The notes under the pieces: generated by a model
Databases searched by the model: none
Seen by the model: the letters and a program-made list of their open reading frames with translations, nothing else
Told to the model about the DNA's origin: nothing
Shown here: positions 53,480 to 63,036 of the stretch, one piece after another
Layout: every line of letters begins with the position of its first letter
Position numbering within the stretch: position 1 is the first letter of the stretch
Source of the DNA: Pseudomonadales bacterium
GTDB lineage: Bacteria > Pseudomonadota > Gammaproteobacteria > Pseudomonadales > Azotimanducaceae
Reading direction: 5' to 3'
Length of the DNA stretch: 64,000 bases
Assembly: GCA_011525295.1 (NCBI GenBank)
Contig: WTGV01000032.1
Span: forward strand, 1 to 64,000
Position numbers and translations under genes: made by a program

Positions 53480-54502
53480 ATGAACTCTAGATCTTGGTCT
53501 CTTTTTCGAGTGCGCAATCTTCAAACTGTTCGAGCCGTTACAGGCTTGCTTTTTGTTCTTCTCATCACTTCGAGTTGCAGTGTTCGAATTTCAATCATTA
53601 GCTCCGATACGCGGGACTCTAAAGAGGTTTCCACAGCTACCAATGGGTTTGACGTGGAGCGCTTGTGGCTCGACGCAGAGCCTATTTCTGAAGATACTCT
53701 AGAAATTTGGTCTACCGCAGTCAAAAATCTAGGTACTGACGAGAACCGTTCCTGTACGTACACCAAAATCACTGCTCCATGTGATGACTGCGATGGAGAG
53801 CCCACTCGTCGTAGTATTTATGCACTTCGCCACTCGCTTTTGCAACCGGGGAGGAAAGCGCTGATGGAATGGTTCGATACTCCAGCTGCGCACACAGTAT
53901 TTGCGAGAGTTGAAGAAAAATTCGACGCCACGCTCGAACCACCATGGACTCTGCTAAAACTTGATGATGAAGAACCGAGCGAGAGTGAACGATATAGTCA
54001 CTTTCAAGAAAAAATTGCGTTATTCAGTAGTGTAGAACAGAAACGAGCGCGTCGCGAAGAGCGTATTCCAGTCGGCGATTTTCATCCCGCCGCGATGAAA
54101 TCGTGGTTTGAATCTTTGGTCCCAACACACTATCTAGGAACAGACGATGAGCAACTGTTTGTGGGTCTCAAACCGAACCGAAAGTCCAAGTCTCCTGAGA
54201 CCAAGCATCTGCAACTCACCTTGGCGATTGACCCAGAAACACATGAATTCACGATGTTCGACCAGAGTGCAGGTCGCGGATTTGTTCCACACTTTGGTCT
54301 TCGAGTCCGCGAGGTGAAATTCCAAGGGACGTTTGAGAGGGAACCGAACTTAGATGTTGTGGTGTTGAATCACTTTGAGTATTCGTTTCGTGTGCGCTTA
54401 ACCACGATCTTTCCTTCAGCAAACCAATTTTCGCATTGGTACCAAGACTTCCATTGTGAAGGTAAGTCCGAATCTACCAATTTAGATGAGCAGAGTGGTT
54501 AG
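53480..54502 (+). CDS. Putative lipoprotein of unknown function
   Basis: 340 residues. Signal ending LLITSSC near residue 33 marks a lipoprotein. The remainder is acidic, with a CTYTKITAPCDDCDGE cysteine cluster at ~90-105, a helical middle (ERYSHFQEKIALFSS) and a beta-rich C-terminal half (LQLTLAIDPETHEFTMFDQ). No domain recognised; probably an envelope protein. Single gene. Confidence 0.65.
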   Translation: MNSRSWSLFRVRNLQTVRAVTGLLFVLLITSSCSVRISIISSDTRDSKEVSTATNGFDVERLWLDAEPISEDTLEIWSTAVKNLGTDENRSCTYTKITAPCDDCDGEPTRRSIYALRHSLLQPGRKALMEWFDTPAAHTVFARVEEKFDATLEPPWTLLKLDDEEPSESERYSHFQEKIALFSSVEQKRARREERIPVGDFHPAAMKSWFESLVPTHYLGTDDEQLFVGLKPNRKSKSPETKHLQLTLAIDPETHEFTMFDQSAGRGFVPHFGLRVREVKFQGTFEREPNLDVVVLNHFEYSFRVRLTTIFPSANQFSHWYQDFHCEGKSESTNLDEQSG

Positions 54503-54872
54503 ACGGTACCAGTACGTCGTGTCGCTTGTTGTTTCCTTTGACTCAGTTTGTTTCAGTCCCGTCTCTGACACTTCCAGTAAAGACACAATTCTGCGAGATA
54601 CAATCGGCTATTGTCGGGGGATGGTTTCGAACAATCAATTTTCCGATCTCTTAAAGGAAGAAATGTAGAATTTCGGGCAAAAAAAACACCTGACACCGCC
54701 CAGAATGTCTCAATTTCATCGTAACACTTGTTACTGAGTAGGTTGATTCAAGGACTTCAACCTACGTGAAATTTCATTACAACGTGGAACTATTGAAAAA
54801 AAGTAGGAACTTTGTCGAAATCATTCTGTCACAACAGACATACAACCCTCCCAGGTTGGATATTCCAAGATC
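54503..54872. other. Intergenic spacer containing a branched-stem element
   Basis: 370 bases. The first part may encode nothing; a 60-codon frame overlaps the previous gene's end and has no features. The block 54712-54773 folds as three stems (see its own entry). A run of eight A lies near 54680 between GGGC and GCCC, which could form a small hairpin. Confidence 0.4.
54712..54773 (+). ncRNA. Candidate three-way-junction RNA upstream of the sulfatase-modifying-factor-like gene
   Basis: AATTTCA 54712-54718 pairs with TGAAATT 54767-54773 as a closing stem. Inside, GTAAC 54721-54725 pairs with GTTAC 54730-54734 around ACTT, and GTAGGTTGA 54738-54746 pairs with TCAACCTAC 54757-54765 around a 10-base loop. 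All 21 pairs are Watson-Crick. It lies 100 bases before the TTG of the next gene, where a riboswitch-type leader could sit; because the stems are inverted repeats the minus strand folds too. It matches no riboswitch I can recall. Confidence 0.4.
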
Positions 54873-55850
54873 TTGAATAATCTCAAGCACTCAGTGGAAC
54901 GTCTGTCGCGAACCGAATACGGGCACGCTATCAGAAGAATCGTTAAAACTTCTTCCCTTTCGATCCTAGTATGTTGGAGCGCGGCAGCGACGCTGAGCCA
55001 AGAAAAAGTTGACGTTGAAGCCAAATCAGAACCAGATTTGGATGAAGCAATGCTTCTTGAAGACAAAGCGTCGATCGAACAATTGACGGCGCTGAGTGTC
55101 TTTCGCGAACCCTTACACATCGGTGGTACGAGTCCAAGAATGGTGTTGTTGCCTTCAGGGAAATTTGAGATGGGCTGTCTTACAGAAATCGACTGTTCTG
55201 AAGACGAAATTCCATCGCGTGAAGTCGAGGTCGGTAGATTTGCGGTTTCCCAATTTGAGATTACCTTCGACCAATACCAAGTCTTCGCCAAAGCGTCTTT
55301 AAGGTCTGTACCCGACGACAGTCAATGGGGTCGAGGTTCACGACCTGCGATCCATGTCTCGTGGTACGATGCCGTGGCCTACACAAAGTGGTTGTCTGAC
55401 GAAACCGGAGCGATCTACCGCTTGCCTTCTGAAGCTGAGTGGGAGTATGCTGGGCGAGCGGGTACCGATACAAAATATAGTTGGGGCGATGAACTGCTAT
55501 ACGGCAAAGCAAACTGTGATGGATGCAATGATGGTAGTCCTATTGAAAAAACTACCGAAGTAGGGAAATATGCACCCAATCCGTGGAAACTATACGACAT
55601 ACACGGCAACGTCTGGGAGTGGACTCTAGATTGTTGGAACCGCAACTTTGGCACAGCCCCTACAGATGGAACCGCTTGGACTACGGGTGATTGTGCACGG
55701 CGCGTTGTTCGAGGCGGGAGTTGGATCGCTTCACCATTCTTTGTTCGATCGGCGACACGACACTTTTATAGTGCAGAAAATCGCGTCAGTCTCGTGGGGT
55801 TTCGAGTCGTGCGAGAAATTGATCCCAGTTCGATAGACGAACCCATTTAA
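54873..55850 (+). CDS. Sulfatase-modifying-factor (formylglycine-generating-enzyme) family protein
   Basis: 325 residues; start TTG at 54873 is uncertain. Residues 1-42 suggest a signal or anchor (SSLSILVCWSAAATLS). The FGE-sulfatase domain fills 85-320: MVLLPSGKFEMGC, FDQYQVFAKA, HVSWYDAVAYTKWLSDETG, YRLPSEAEWEYAGRAG, DIHGNVWEWTLDCWN and VVRGGSWIASPFFVRSATR. True FGE enzymes have two active cysteines in the C-terminal part; here cysteines are in CDGCND and DCWN and GDCARR, not clearly the FGE pair, so it may be a non-catalytic or ligand-binding member. No sulfatase gene in the window. Confidence 0.82.
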   Translation: MNNLKHSVERLSRTEYGHAIRRIVKTSSLSILVCWSAAATLSQEKVDVEAKSEPDLDEAMLLEDKASIEQLTALSVFREPLHIGGTSPRMVLLPSGKFEMGCLTEIDCSEDEIPSREVEVGRFAVSQFEITFDQYQVFAKASLRSVPDDSQWGRGSRPAIHVSWYDAVAYTKWLSDETGAIYRLPSEAEWEYAGRAGTDTKYSWGDELLYGKANCDGCNDGSPIEKTTEVGKYAPNPWKLYDIHGNVWEWTLDCWNRNFGTAPTDGTAWTTGDCARRVVRGGSWIASPFFVRSATRHFYSAENRVSLVGFRVVREIDPSSIDEPI

Positions 55851-55918
55851 CGCGATACCTTAAATTTTCGCGATTACACATTTCACGCCTTTAGCCTTAC
55901 TTCATCCACTTAAACATC

Positions 55919-57937
55919 GTGGTTCAACAGGCTTTTGAGTTAACCGCAAATTACACCCCTCGGGGTGATCAACCTGAAGCAATAGCTCGGTTGACCGAAG
56001 GAATCGAACACGGGTACATGCACCAAACGCTCCTTGGGGTAACCGGTTCAGGCAAGACGTTCACGATGGCTAATGTCGTTCAAAACCTACAACGACCGAC
56101 TCTTGTCTTAGCGCACAACAAAACGCTAGCTGCTCAACTCTACGGGGAGTTTCGCGAGTTTTTTCCCAAGAATGCAGTGGAATATTTCGTTTCATACTAT
56201 GACTACTATCAACCCGAAGCATATGTTCCGTCTTCTGATACTTACATTGAAAAAGACTCCTCGATCAACGATCATATTGAACAGATGCGCTTGTCCGCGA
56301 CGAAAGCACTCATGCAACGTAGGGATACGATCATTGTCGCGTCCGTTTCTGCGATCTACGGTCTGGGCGATCCAGGATCCTATCTTGAAATGGTATTACA
56401 CTTAGATCGAGGAGATCGTGTTGACCAACGCTTCATCCTGAAACGACTCGCGGTGTTGCAATACATTCGCAATGACACATTTTTTCAACGCGGAACGTAT
56501 CGAGTTCGAGGCGATGTCATTGATGTATTTCCAGCAGAATCAGAAAGAGACGCGATCAGGATTGAATTGTTCGATGATGTCATTGAGAATTTGACAATTT
56601 TTGATCCACTCACGGGCGCGATTAGGGAACGAGTCCCAAGATACACCATATTTCCAAAATCACACTACGTTACTCCTATTGAGCGAATGCGCAGCGTGCT
56701 CGACGAGATCCGCGATGAATTGCAAACAAGGCTTGATGAGTTTAAAACCAACGATAAGCTTGTTGAGGCACAACGGCTTGAGCAACGCACCGCCTACGAT
56801 CTCGAAATGATGAACGAATTGGGATTCTGTACTGGTATAGAAAACTATTCCAGATATTTGTCGGGACGAGGTGAGGGGGAACCACCACCCACGCTCTTCG
56901 AATACCTTCCCAAAGATGCAATACTTTTTGTCGACGAATCACACGTGACCATTCCGCAGTTGGGAGCGATGTATCGAGGCGATCGATCCAGAAAGGAAAC
57001 GCTTGTGAACTATGGATTCCGTTTACCGTCAGCCTTGGACAATCGCCCACTCCGTTTTGACGAATGGGAAACTTTAGCTCCACAAATGATTTTTGTCTCT
57101 GCGACACCAGGAGCATACGAAGAAACACACGGTGCACAAACAGTTGATCAAGTGGTCAGACCTACGGGGTTAATAGATCCTGAAGTGATTGTCAAGCCAG
57201 CGATGACCCAAGTCGATGACCTGATGCATGAGATCCATGAAACAGTCAAAGCAGGAAATCGGGTGTTAGTTACGACACTGACAAAGCGTATGGCCGAAGA
57301 CTTGTCTGAATATTTAGACAGTAACGGGATTTCCGTTCGTTACCTACATTCTGATATCGACACGGTTGAACGCGTGGAGATTATCCGAGATTTAAGACTT
57401 GGACAGTTTGATGTATTAGTTGGCATCAATTTACTTCGCGAAGGATTGGATATGCCTGAAGTCGCATTGGTAGCGATCCTAGATGCCGACAAGGAAGGTT
57501 TCTTGCGCGCTGAGACGTCGTTAATCCAAACCATTGGACGCGCCGCAAGGAATGTCGATGGTCGCGCAATTTTGTATGCAGATCACGTCACAGGTTCGAT
57601 GCAGCGTGCTATGGACGAAACGTCCCGTCGCCGTAATAAACAGCTAGCTCACAACGAAGTTCACGGTATTACTCCGCAGTCAGTGACAAAATCAGTCGCA
57701 GACATAATGGAAGGTGCTCGAACTGCGCAACGTCGTCGTAAACGCGGCTCTCGTCGAGAGGTTAAAAACGACTTCTTCATTGAAGACATTCCGCGCGATC
57801 CACCCGCGTTAAAGAAGCTACTTCGAGACCTTGAAAAACGAATGCTCAACCACGCGGAGGAACTGGAATTTGAAGAAGCAGCGATGATTCGCGATCAGAT
57901 TGACGAAGTCAAAAAAGTAACCTTCTTCAAAGCCTAA
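55919..57937 (+). CDS. uvrB: Excinuclease ABC subunit B
   Basis: 672 residues, family length, from a GTG at 55919 (no strong ribosome-binding site). Walker A is GVTGSGKT at 40-47, the beta-hairpin is in [16 protein letters not shown], motif II is [11 protein letters not shown], and motifs V/VI are [23 protein letters not shown] and [11 protein letters not shown]-terminal UVR domain ([20 protein letters not shown]) binds UvrC. It is the damage-verifying helicase-like core of nucleotide excision repair. Single gene, followed by tRNA-Val on the other strand. Confidence 0.98.
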   Translation: MVQQAFELTANYTPRGDQPEAIARLTEGIEHGYMHQTLLGVTGSGKTFTMANVVQNLQRPTLVLAHNKTLAAQLYGEFREFFPKNAVEYFVSYYDYYQPEAYVPSSDTYIEKDSSINDHIEQMRLSATKALMQRRDTIIVASVSAIYGLGDPGSYLEMVLHLDRGDRVDQRFILKRLAVLQYIRNDTFFQRGTYRVRGDVIDVFPAESERDAIRIELFDDVIENLTIFDPLTGAIRERVPRYTIFPKSHYVTPIERMRSVLDEIRDELQTRLDEFKTNDKLVEAQRLEQRTAYDLEMMNELGFCTGIENYSRYLSGRGEGEPPPTLFEYLPKDAILFVDESHVTIPQLGAMYRGDRSRKETLVNYGFRLPSALDNRPLRFDEWETLAPQMIFVSATPGAYEETHGAQTVDQVVRPTGLIDPEVIVKPAMTQVDDLMHEIHETVKAGNRVLVTTLTKRMAEDLSEYLDSNGISVRYLHSDIDTVERVEIIRDLRLGQFDVLVGINLLREGLDMPEVALVAILDADKEGFLRAETSLIQTIGRAARNVDGRAILYADHVTGSMQRAMDETSRRRNKQLAHNEVHGITPQSVTKSVADIMEGARTAQRRRKRGSRREVKNDFFIEDIPRDPPALKKLLRDLEKRMLNHAEELEFEEAAMIRDQIDEVKKVTFFKA

Positions 57938-57950
57938 TTCAGACAGGACG

Positions 57951-58027
57951 TGGTAGGCGCGATTGGACTTGAACCAACGACCCCCACCATGTCAAGGTGA
58001 TGCTCTAGCCAACTGAGCTACGCGCCT
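57951..58027 (-). tRNA. tRNA-Val (anticodon GAC)
   Basis: 77 bases including encoded CCA. Acceptor stem AGGCGCG/CGCGCCT, D-arm AGCTCAGTTGGCTAGAGC, anticodon loop TTGACAT (GAC) on stem TCACC/GGTGG, T-arm GGTTCAAGTCC. On the minus strand, convergent with uvrB. Confidence 0.96.
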
Positions 58028-58340
58028 ATATTCTCACTTCTGTTCTATGTCTGTCGAACAGTCGTAATTGGACTCAAAATTATAGTTTGGCAATTGTTTG
58101 CAAAAACAAAGGCACTTCGGACTTCAACATTAACCTCTTTTAACAAAATCAACGATTTTCTGTCGATAGGTTTGGAAAGACACTGTTTTCTTGATAAAAT
58201 CGTTTATGTTAGTAATTCCCAAAAAGCTCATTAGTTCACTTATACTAGAGGAGAAGAGTTGGCATACTGTTCTGTATGCCTTTGGAACGCGAACTTTAAA
58301 GGTTTAATGTACCGTAATTGACGAAACCAGGAGAATTGAG
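58028..58340. other. Intergenic spacer with a leader hairpin
   Basis: 313 bases, AT-rich. TATACT at 58241-58246 could be a -10 element for the following gene. GGCATAC 58261-58267 pairs with GTATGCC 58274-58280 (6-base loop) between this and the start at 58341, in the expected 5' leader. AGGAG lies 6 bases before the ATG. Nothing else recognised. Confidence 0.45.
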
Positions 58341-59036
58341 ATGAAACTACTCATTGCACTAGCGGTTTTACTATCCACAGCTGTTTTTGCGCAACAGGGT
58401 CAACAAGAACCCGCAAATGCGCGCGGGCAAGGTGGAAAAGAAGCGCCGGAGGAAAAAAAAGAGCTAGAGCACTTATCAAAAAAAGGATTTTCGAGATCTG
58501 ATTGCAGAGGCTTTCACAAACACGAAGACCTGCCTTATAAGGTAGAGATTACTTCGTTGAATGCGACTCGAACGACTATAAATGGACCCACCGACATAGT
58601 TATGCTCTTAACCATGAAAGGCTCGATCTCAGACGGCGAGGTTAAGAAACTGATCGACACTACGACTACACCTTCGAGGCTTAGATCTCAGAGCAATTCC
58701 TATGCAGGGCATGCTCAGTTCTATAAGACTTCATTGCGTAATCCGTTTAACTTTCTCAAGAAATACCCAGACGAAGACCTTGGTAAAGCAGTCAAGAGTG
58801 TTTCCGTAGTCGCAAAGAAAGAACTGATTAACTTCGACAGAGGAGGTTCTTTTCACTATGAAACAAAACGAGTGCAAATGCAACCGGTTTTCATGTGTAT
58901 CACTTTCGACCTGACGAAGGTAGAGAAACGCAAATCGTCATCGACGAAGAAGTCTCACGCCTTTTACCTAGCCGAACACGTAGAAACTCTTCGCAAAATG
59001 TTTGCACCGCCACCGCCGAAGGTTGAAGAGATTTGA
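58341..59036 (+). CDS. Secreted protein of unknown function
   Basis: 231 residues. A clear signal peptide (MKLLIALAVLLSTAVFA) is followed by a Gln/Gly/Glu-rich charged stretch, then a compact region ~55-225 with strands (YKVEITSLNATRTTING, DIVMLLTMKG) and helices and two cysteines (DCRGF, MCITF) that could pair. The basic region SSSTKKSHAF and final PPPPKVEEI are of low complexity. No family recognised. Sits before the tandem paralogue set but 277 bases away. Confidence 0.75.
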   Translation: MKLLIALAVLLSTAVFAQQGQQEPANARGQGGKEAPEEKKELEHLSKKGFSRSDCRGFHKHEDLPYKVEITSLNATRTTINGPTDIVMLLTMKGSISDGEVKKLIDTTTTPSRLRSQSNSYAGHAQFYKTSLRNPFNFLKKYPDEDLGKAVKSVSVVAKKELINFDRGGSFHYETKRVQMQPVFMCITFDLTKVEKRKSSSTKKSHAFYLAEHVETLRKMFAPPPPKVEEI

Positions 59037-59313
59037 TTGGTCCTGTAGAGGGTCTCACCTAATTTACAACACTCGGAAAGTGCCCTTGTAGAACTGACAT
59101 TTACGAGGGAGGCATCTCAAGTTCCTCGATCGCAAGGTACTGTCCCTTCGCTTGGACTGTCTTGATCAGATAGATTGTTGGTCGGTACTACACGTTGGAT
59201 CCTGTCGAGACTCGAAGGTCATTAGTCACAGAATAACGCAGCGTCGCAACAGATTCGAAGTCGAATAGCTGGATGTAGTCGACAGTGTTAACAAAAAGTA
59301 GGTCCTCCTGAGC

Positions 59314-61089
59314 GTGATGCAAAAACCCGGTGTCCTAATACTCAGTGGTTTAATCGTCGGCATTGGACTAGGTCTGTTAGTTGCGTTCTTGTTTCTCCCA
59401 CCAACCGACTCACAGACTGGCACAACGCCTCGAGCAGAAGAAAACCTTCCGTCTTCCGATAAAGACAACGACAACGAGAATACTGCGTCGGGACCAACCA
59501 ATCTTGCATCAATCATCGAGCTAGACACTGCATCCGCGCGACGCTTAGCGCTCTATGAGTTGATGGAACAGAAGAGTGGGGAGCAGATTGCAGATTTGCT
59601 CGGACAGTCGTTCACGATGGGCACTACCCACAAACTGCCTTCGATTCAAAGATTGCTTTTCGCCGCGCTAGCGCGACTTAACCCGGAACTCTCGCTCGAA
59701 CTAGTGTGGCGATCAGAACGGTCAAGTTGGAACGAGTTTTTCGACATCGTACTTCACGAGTGGGCTAGTACTGACCCCCAACTTGCCGCGCAAGCCAGTG
59801 CAGCACTTGAGGAACCCTGGAAGTCAAACGCTTTTCGAATTATCTTCCAGACACGCCACGATTTTTCTGACCCTGAAAGGCTTGAGCTAGCAGAGTCCTT
59901 TGATGTGGCCAGAATCCTCAACGAGGTGACCATCCAAACTCAGATAAACGAGTTGCTCAATGAACCCAAAGGGGCCTTTGAATTGATATTACAGGCTGAT
60001 ATCCCCGCGTTTCGAAAGAGTGAAATGGCGAATCGGATAGCCGATCGATGGATTGAAAGAGAAGGTGTCGACAACATCCGTTCGATGCTGAGTCTGGTTC
60101 ATGAAACGTTTTTCGAGGAACAGTACGAACAGGACCAATGGCGCTCGGTTGTTACCAAACTCGCTGCAAATGATCCGAAACTTGCGTGGGAACATTTGTC
60201 GACCCTGTCGTTGGATGCTCAGAAGATGCTGAACGACGAAGTGTTTAAAGTTTGGGTAAAGCTGGATCCAGATAGTGCTATAAACGAGCTGAATGAATCA
60301 GAGTACATGGTTAAGGAGAGTGAGGAACTCAGAAAGCTGTATGCGAGCTGGGCTATTGCAGTTTGGGAGCAATTACCCGAAAAAATAGGCTTGGTACCGG
60401 AGTCCCACCGGGCAAATATGTTGATACCTGCTGTCCGAAATTTAGTTCATCGAATAGAGCCGTCGGTACTACTTGAGCAATTGAAACGGATTCAAAATGT
60501 GGGAGTTAACACACTGAATACGTTGGAAGTGTATTTTGTGTGGTTAAGTGCTAAAGATCCGGTCGCAGCTCTACATTGGGCTAGCGAGTATATGGACAAA
60601 GAAAGTCACGTGTTTTCAACCATACTTCAGCGGCTTGCGATTGTTGATGTTACTAGGGCGATGGAATTTGTTCTTCAACAACCTGATAGCAGTAGAGCTG
60701 AGGAATCTGTTGTTCAAGCGATATTTTCGCAGGGATGGCTTCAGCAAGGGCTTGAGTTGCTTCCGAGAGTACGAGCAGGAACGGGTGCTAGACATTTGTA
60801 CGCAACTGCAGGGACACTACTGATCGAAAACGGCCGGATAGCAGAAGCTATAGCACTAGCAGAGAAATTTTCTGAAGAAGATAGAGTTAGATACTTTGAG
60901 AACTTAGCACGAATGTGGGTATTCGAGGATATCAATGAATTTCTTCCAGTACTTTCGGAGATACCGGGTGAAGAACGTCGTGTTCGTGTCGCGGAAATGA
61001 TATTGCGCTTGGATAGTTCTTTGGGTAATTTAACTGATGACGAGATCGAAATCGTTCGTTCTTACATACCGCTTAACACTGACCCATAA
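59314..61089 (+). CDS. Membrane-anchored helical-repeat protein, tandem paralogue 1
   Basis: 591 residues from a GTG at 59314 or ATG at 59317. One N-terminal helix (LILSGLIVGIGLGLLVAFLF), a ~35-residue polar linker, then an all-helical outside domain of TPR/SEL1-like length with a recurring pattern of W...DP..A (HEWASTDPQLAAQ, WVKLDPDSAINEL, WLSAKDPVAALHW). Shared with the next two genes: ALYELMEQKSGEQIADLLG and the C-terminal end. Outside the cytoplasm the repeats would present a binding surface; partner unknown. No catalytic motif. Confidence 0.75.
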   Translation: MMQKPGVLILSGLIVGIGLGLLVAFLFLPPTDSQTGTTPRAEENLPSSDKDNDNENTASGPTNLASIIELDTASARRLALYELMEQKSGEQIADLLGQSFTMGTTHKLPSIQRLLFAALARLNPELSLELVWRSERSSWNEFFDIVLHEWASTDPQLAAQASAALEEPWKSNAFRIIFQTRHDFSDPERLELAESFDVARILNEVTIQTQINELLNEPKGAFELILQADIPAFRKSEMANRIADRWIEREGVDNIRSMLSLVHETFFEEQYEQDQWRSVVTKLAANDPKLAWEHLSTLSLDAQKMLNDEVFKVWVKLDPDSAINELNESEYMVKESEELRKLYASWAIAVWEQLPEKIGLVPESHRANMLIPAVRNLVHRIEPSVLLEQLKRIQNVGVNTLNTLEVYFVWLSAKDPVAALHWASEYMDKESHVFSTILQRLAIVDVTRAMEFVLQQPDSSRAEESVVQAIFSQGWLQQGLELLPRVRAGTGARHLYATAGTLLIENGRIAEAIALAEKFSEEDRVRYFENLARMWVFEDINEFLPVLSEIPGEERRVRVAEMILRLDSSLGNLTDDEIEIVRSYIPLNTDP

Positions 61090-61167
61090 GCAATGATCGA
61101 ATTCCATGACAAGAGATTTTGGAACCATAAACTTGCTCCCCGCATCTGAACACTTAGGTGTGAATTC

Positions 61168-62967
61168 GTGAGCGATTCGAATCCAAATGTTAAGTTCTTG
61201 AAGGAACAGCAGAAGTCTCTTCTGGTAACGCTGGGGTTATTGGTGGGATTTGCGTTGGGTGTGTTCTTGTACTCTCTGTTCAGTGGGTTGGGATCAACGG
61301 GACTATTTACATCTTTGGAAGATTCCCTTGATAACAAATTCGGACCTGTTTCAGACACGGATGCTTTGCTCGAACGAATGGCGTTTGAAAAGACTACTAA
61401 CACGGATTTCACTGTGTCGGACCTACGAAAAATAAGTGAGGACTTACAAACCTTTGACACGGCAGAGTTACGCAAAGCCTTCCAGAGCAGTGGTTCGCTA
61501 CCCTTCACGAGTAGCTTACATACGATTCAGGACATTTTGTGTGAGTACTTAGTTGAATTGTCTCCCGTTGCGGCTCTTGCGAGCATAGTGTGGTTTGAAG
61601 AATACAGAGTAGAGAACCTGCTACCAATTATGGCTCGCCATCTGGCGCAGCTGGATTTGGAAGAGTCATTCAAGCTTACTGCGGGACTAAAGCAACCTTA
61701 TAGAGACATAGTGTTAGAAACCATGCTCCGAGAACTTGACTTAACAGACGATGTGATGATTAAACTCGAGTCATTCAACAACGCAGAGATTGTGGATGTG
61801 ATCGTAGAGCAAAAGCGTAAACAAAAAATTTATGAATCCATTAACCAAGATCCAAGTACTGCTTTTAATTTGCTCCTTACCGATGACGTCGAAGATTCCG
61901 AACAAGCCGATTTGTTTAGTCAAGTGTTGAATGAATTGATTCAAATTGAGGGATTTGATGCGCTAGTGCGATTCGACCCCCTTACTAACTACCGGAAGTT
62001 TTACGCTGAGCTGCTCGTTCCATTTCTCGCCAAAGACCGCGTAGGAGTACTCAACTACTTAGAGCAGCTTAGTCAGTATCAACGATCTGGTTTGATGTAT
62101 CCATTGATGGATAATTGGGTAGAGGTTGACGTGGAGAATGCTCTGGACGCCGCAAGAGCGCTAACGAATCCATCTTTTCGCTCTTCTGTTTATGGGCCGT
62201 TGTTATTTGCTTGGGGAAGAACCAGACCTCTAGAGGTATTAGAGCGACTAGATGAATTACCACGAAAACATAGATCCTCGGCTGTATTTGCCGTCATTCA
62301 CGCTTTAGGTGCAACGAATCCGGATGAAATTTTGAGGCATCTCCCCTCGTTGAAGACAATTCCCGGTGCATATTCGCTCGAAATTGAGAGAACGTTCGTT
62401 TACAGGTGGGCTTCTACGTTTCCGGCTCAGGCCTTGGATTGGGTACGAGAGAACATGAAACCGGAGTCTGAACAACGAGACCGCATGCTTAATCGAGTAC
62501 TGGGTGAATACGCGCTCGTTCAGCCCCAAAAAGCTATGGACGTTGCGATTTCAGAAGATCCTAGCCCCACTCGAGCCGAGCTCGGACTCGCATTTAGCGT
62601 GATCGACTCTCTAATACGTAATGACCAGCTCGAGGAGGCGATCGGTTTATTAGAGCGAGTACCTAAAGATAACCGTATGTTTGCTTATTCAGATGTTGCC
62701 GAGAAACTAGTTTTGCAAGATCGATTCACCGAGTTTGATTCTCTGTCTGAAAAGGTACCTGAAGTTGACAGAGTAAACTATTTCTATTCGGTGGCCCGCG
62801 GATTGAGCTACACTGACTCGTCAAGTGTTCTTGAGGTGGTCGTGAAGATACCAGATGCTAGCGTACGATCCGAAGTTGCAAAACGAATATTGAGTAATGA
62901 ATGGGTGATCGAAAGATATTTCACCGAAGAGCAGGTAGAGACTCTAAGTTCAATAGTCGCCGAGTGA
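61168..62967 (+). CDS. Membrane-anchored helical-repeat protein, tandem paralogue 2
   Basis: 599 residues from a GTG at 61168, 78 bases after the first paralogue. N-terminal helix LLVTLGLLVGFALGVFLYSL, short polar linker, then helical repeats with the same W..x(D/F)P..A pattern (RWASTFPAQALDWV, GLLERVPKDNR, AWGRTRPLEVLERL). It is more diverged than paralogues 1 and 3 from each other, but its C-terminus (VAKRIL...TEEQVETLSSIV) lines up with that of paralogue 1. Same proposed topology: inside short end, repeat domain outside. Confidence 0.75.
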   Translation: MSDSNPNVKFLKEQQKSLLVTLGLLVGFALGVFLYSLFSGLGSTGLFTSLEDSLDNKFGPVSDTDALLERMAFEKTTNTDFTVSDLRKISEDLQTFDTAELRKAFQSSGSLPFTSSLHTIQDILCEYLVELSPVAALASIVWFEEYRVENLLPIMARHLAQLDLEESFKLTAGLKQPYRDIVLETMLRELDLTDDVMIKLESFNNAEIVDVIVEQKRKQKIYESINQDPSTAFNLLLTDDVEDSEQADLFSQVLNELIQIEGFDALVRFDPLTNYRKFYAELLVPFLAKDRVGVLNYLEQLSQYQRSGLMYPLMDNWVEVDVENALDAARALTNPSFRSSVYGPLLFAWGRTRPLEVLERLDELPRKHRSSAVFAVIHALGATNPDEILRHLPSLKTIPGAYSLEIERTFVYRWASTFPAQALDWVRENMKPESEQRDRMLNRVLGEYALVQPQKAMDVAISEDPSPTRAELGLAFSVIDSLIRNDQLEEAIGLLERVPKDNRMFAYSDVAEKLVLQDRFTEFDSLSEKVPEVDRVNYFYSVARGLSYTDSSSVLEVVVKIPDASVRSEVAKRILSNEWVIERYFTEEQVETLSSIVAE

Positions 62968-63036
62968 TACAACAATTGATGAACTCATTGATCAAACCAA
63001 TTCAGGTGAGCGTGCGTAGCAACATTAATCGAATTT

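Noticed and set aside
54486..54668. 60-codon plus-strand frame after the lipoprotein gene
   Set aside because: Overlaps the end of the lipoprotein gene; short, no feature.
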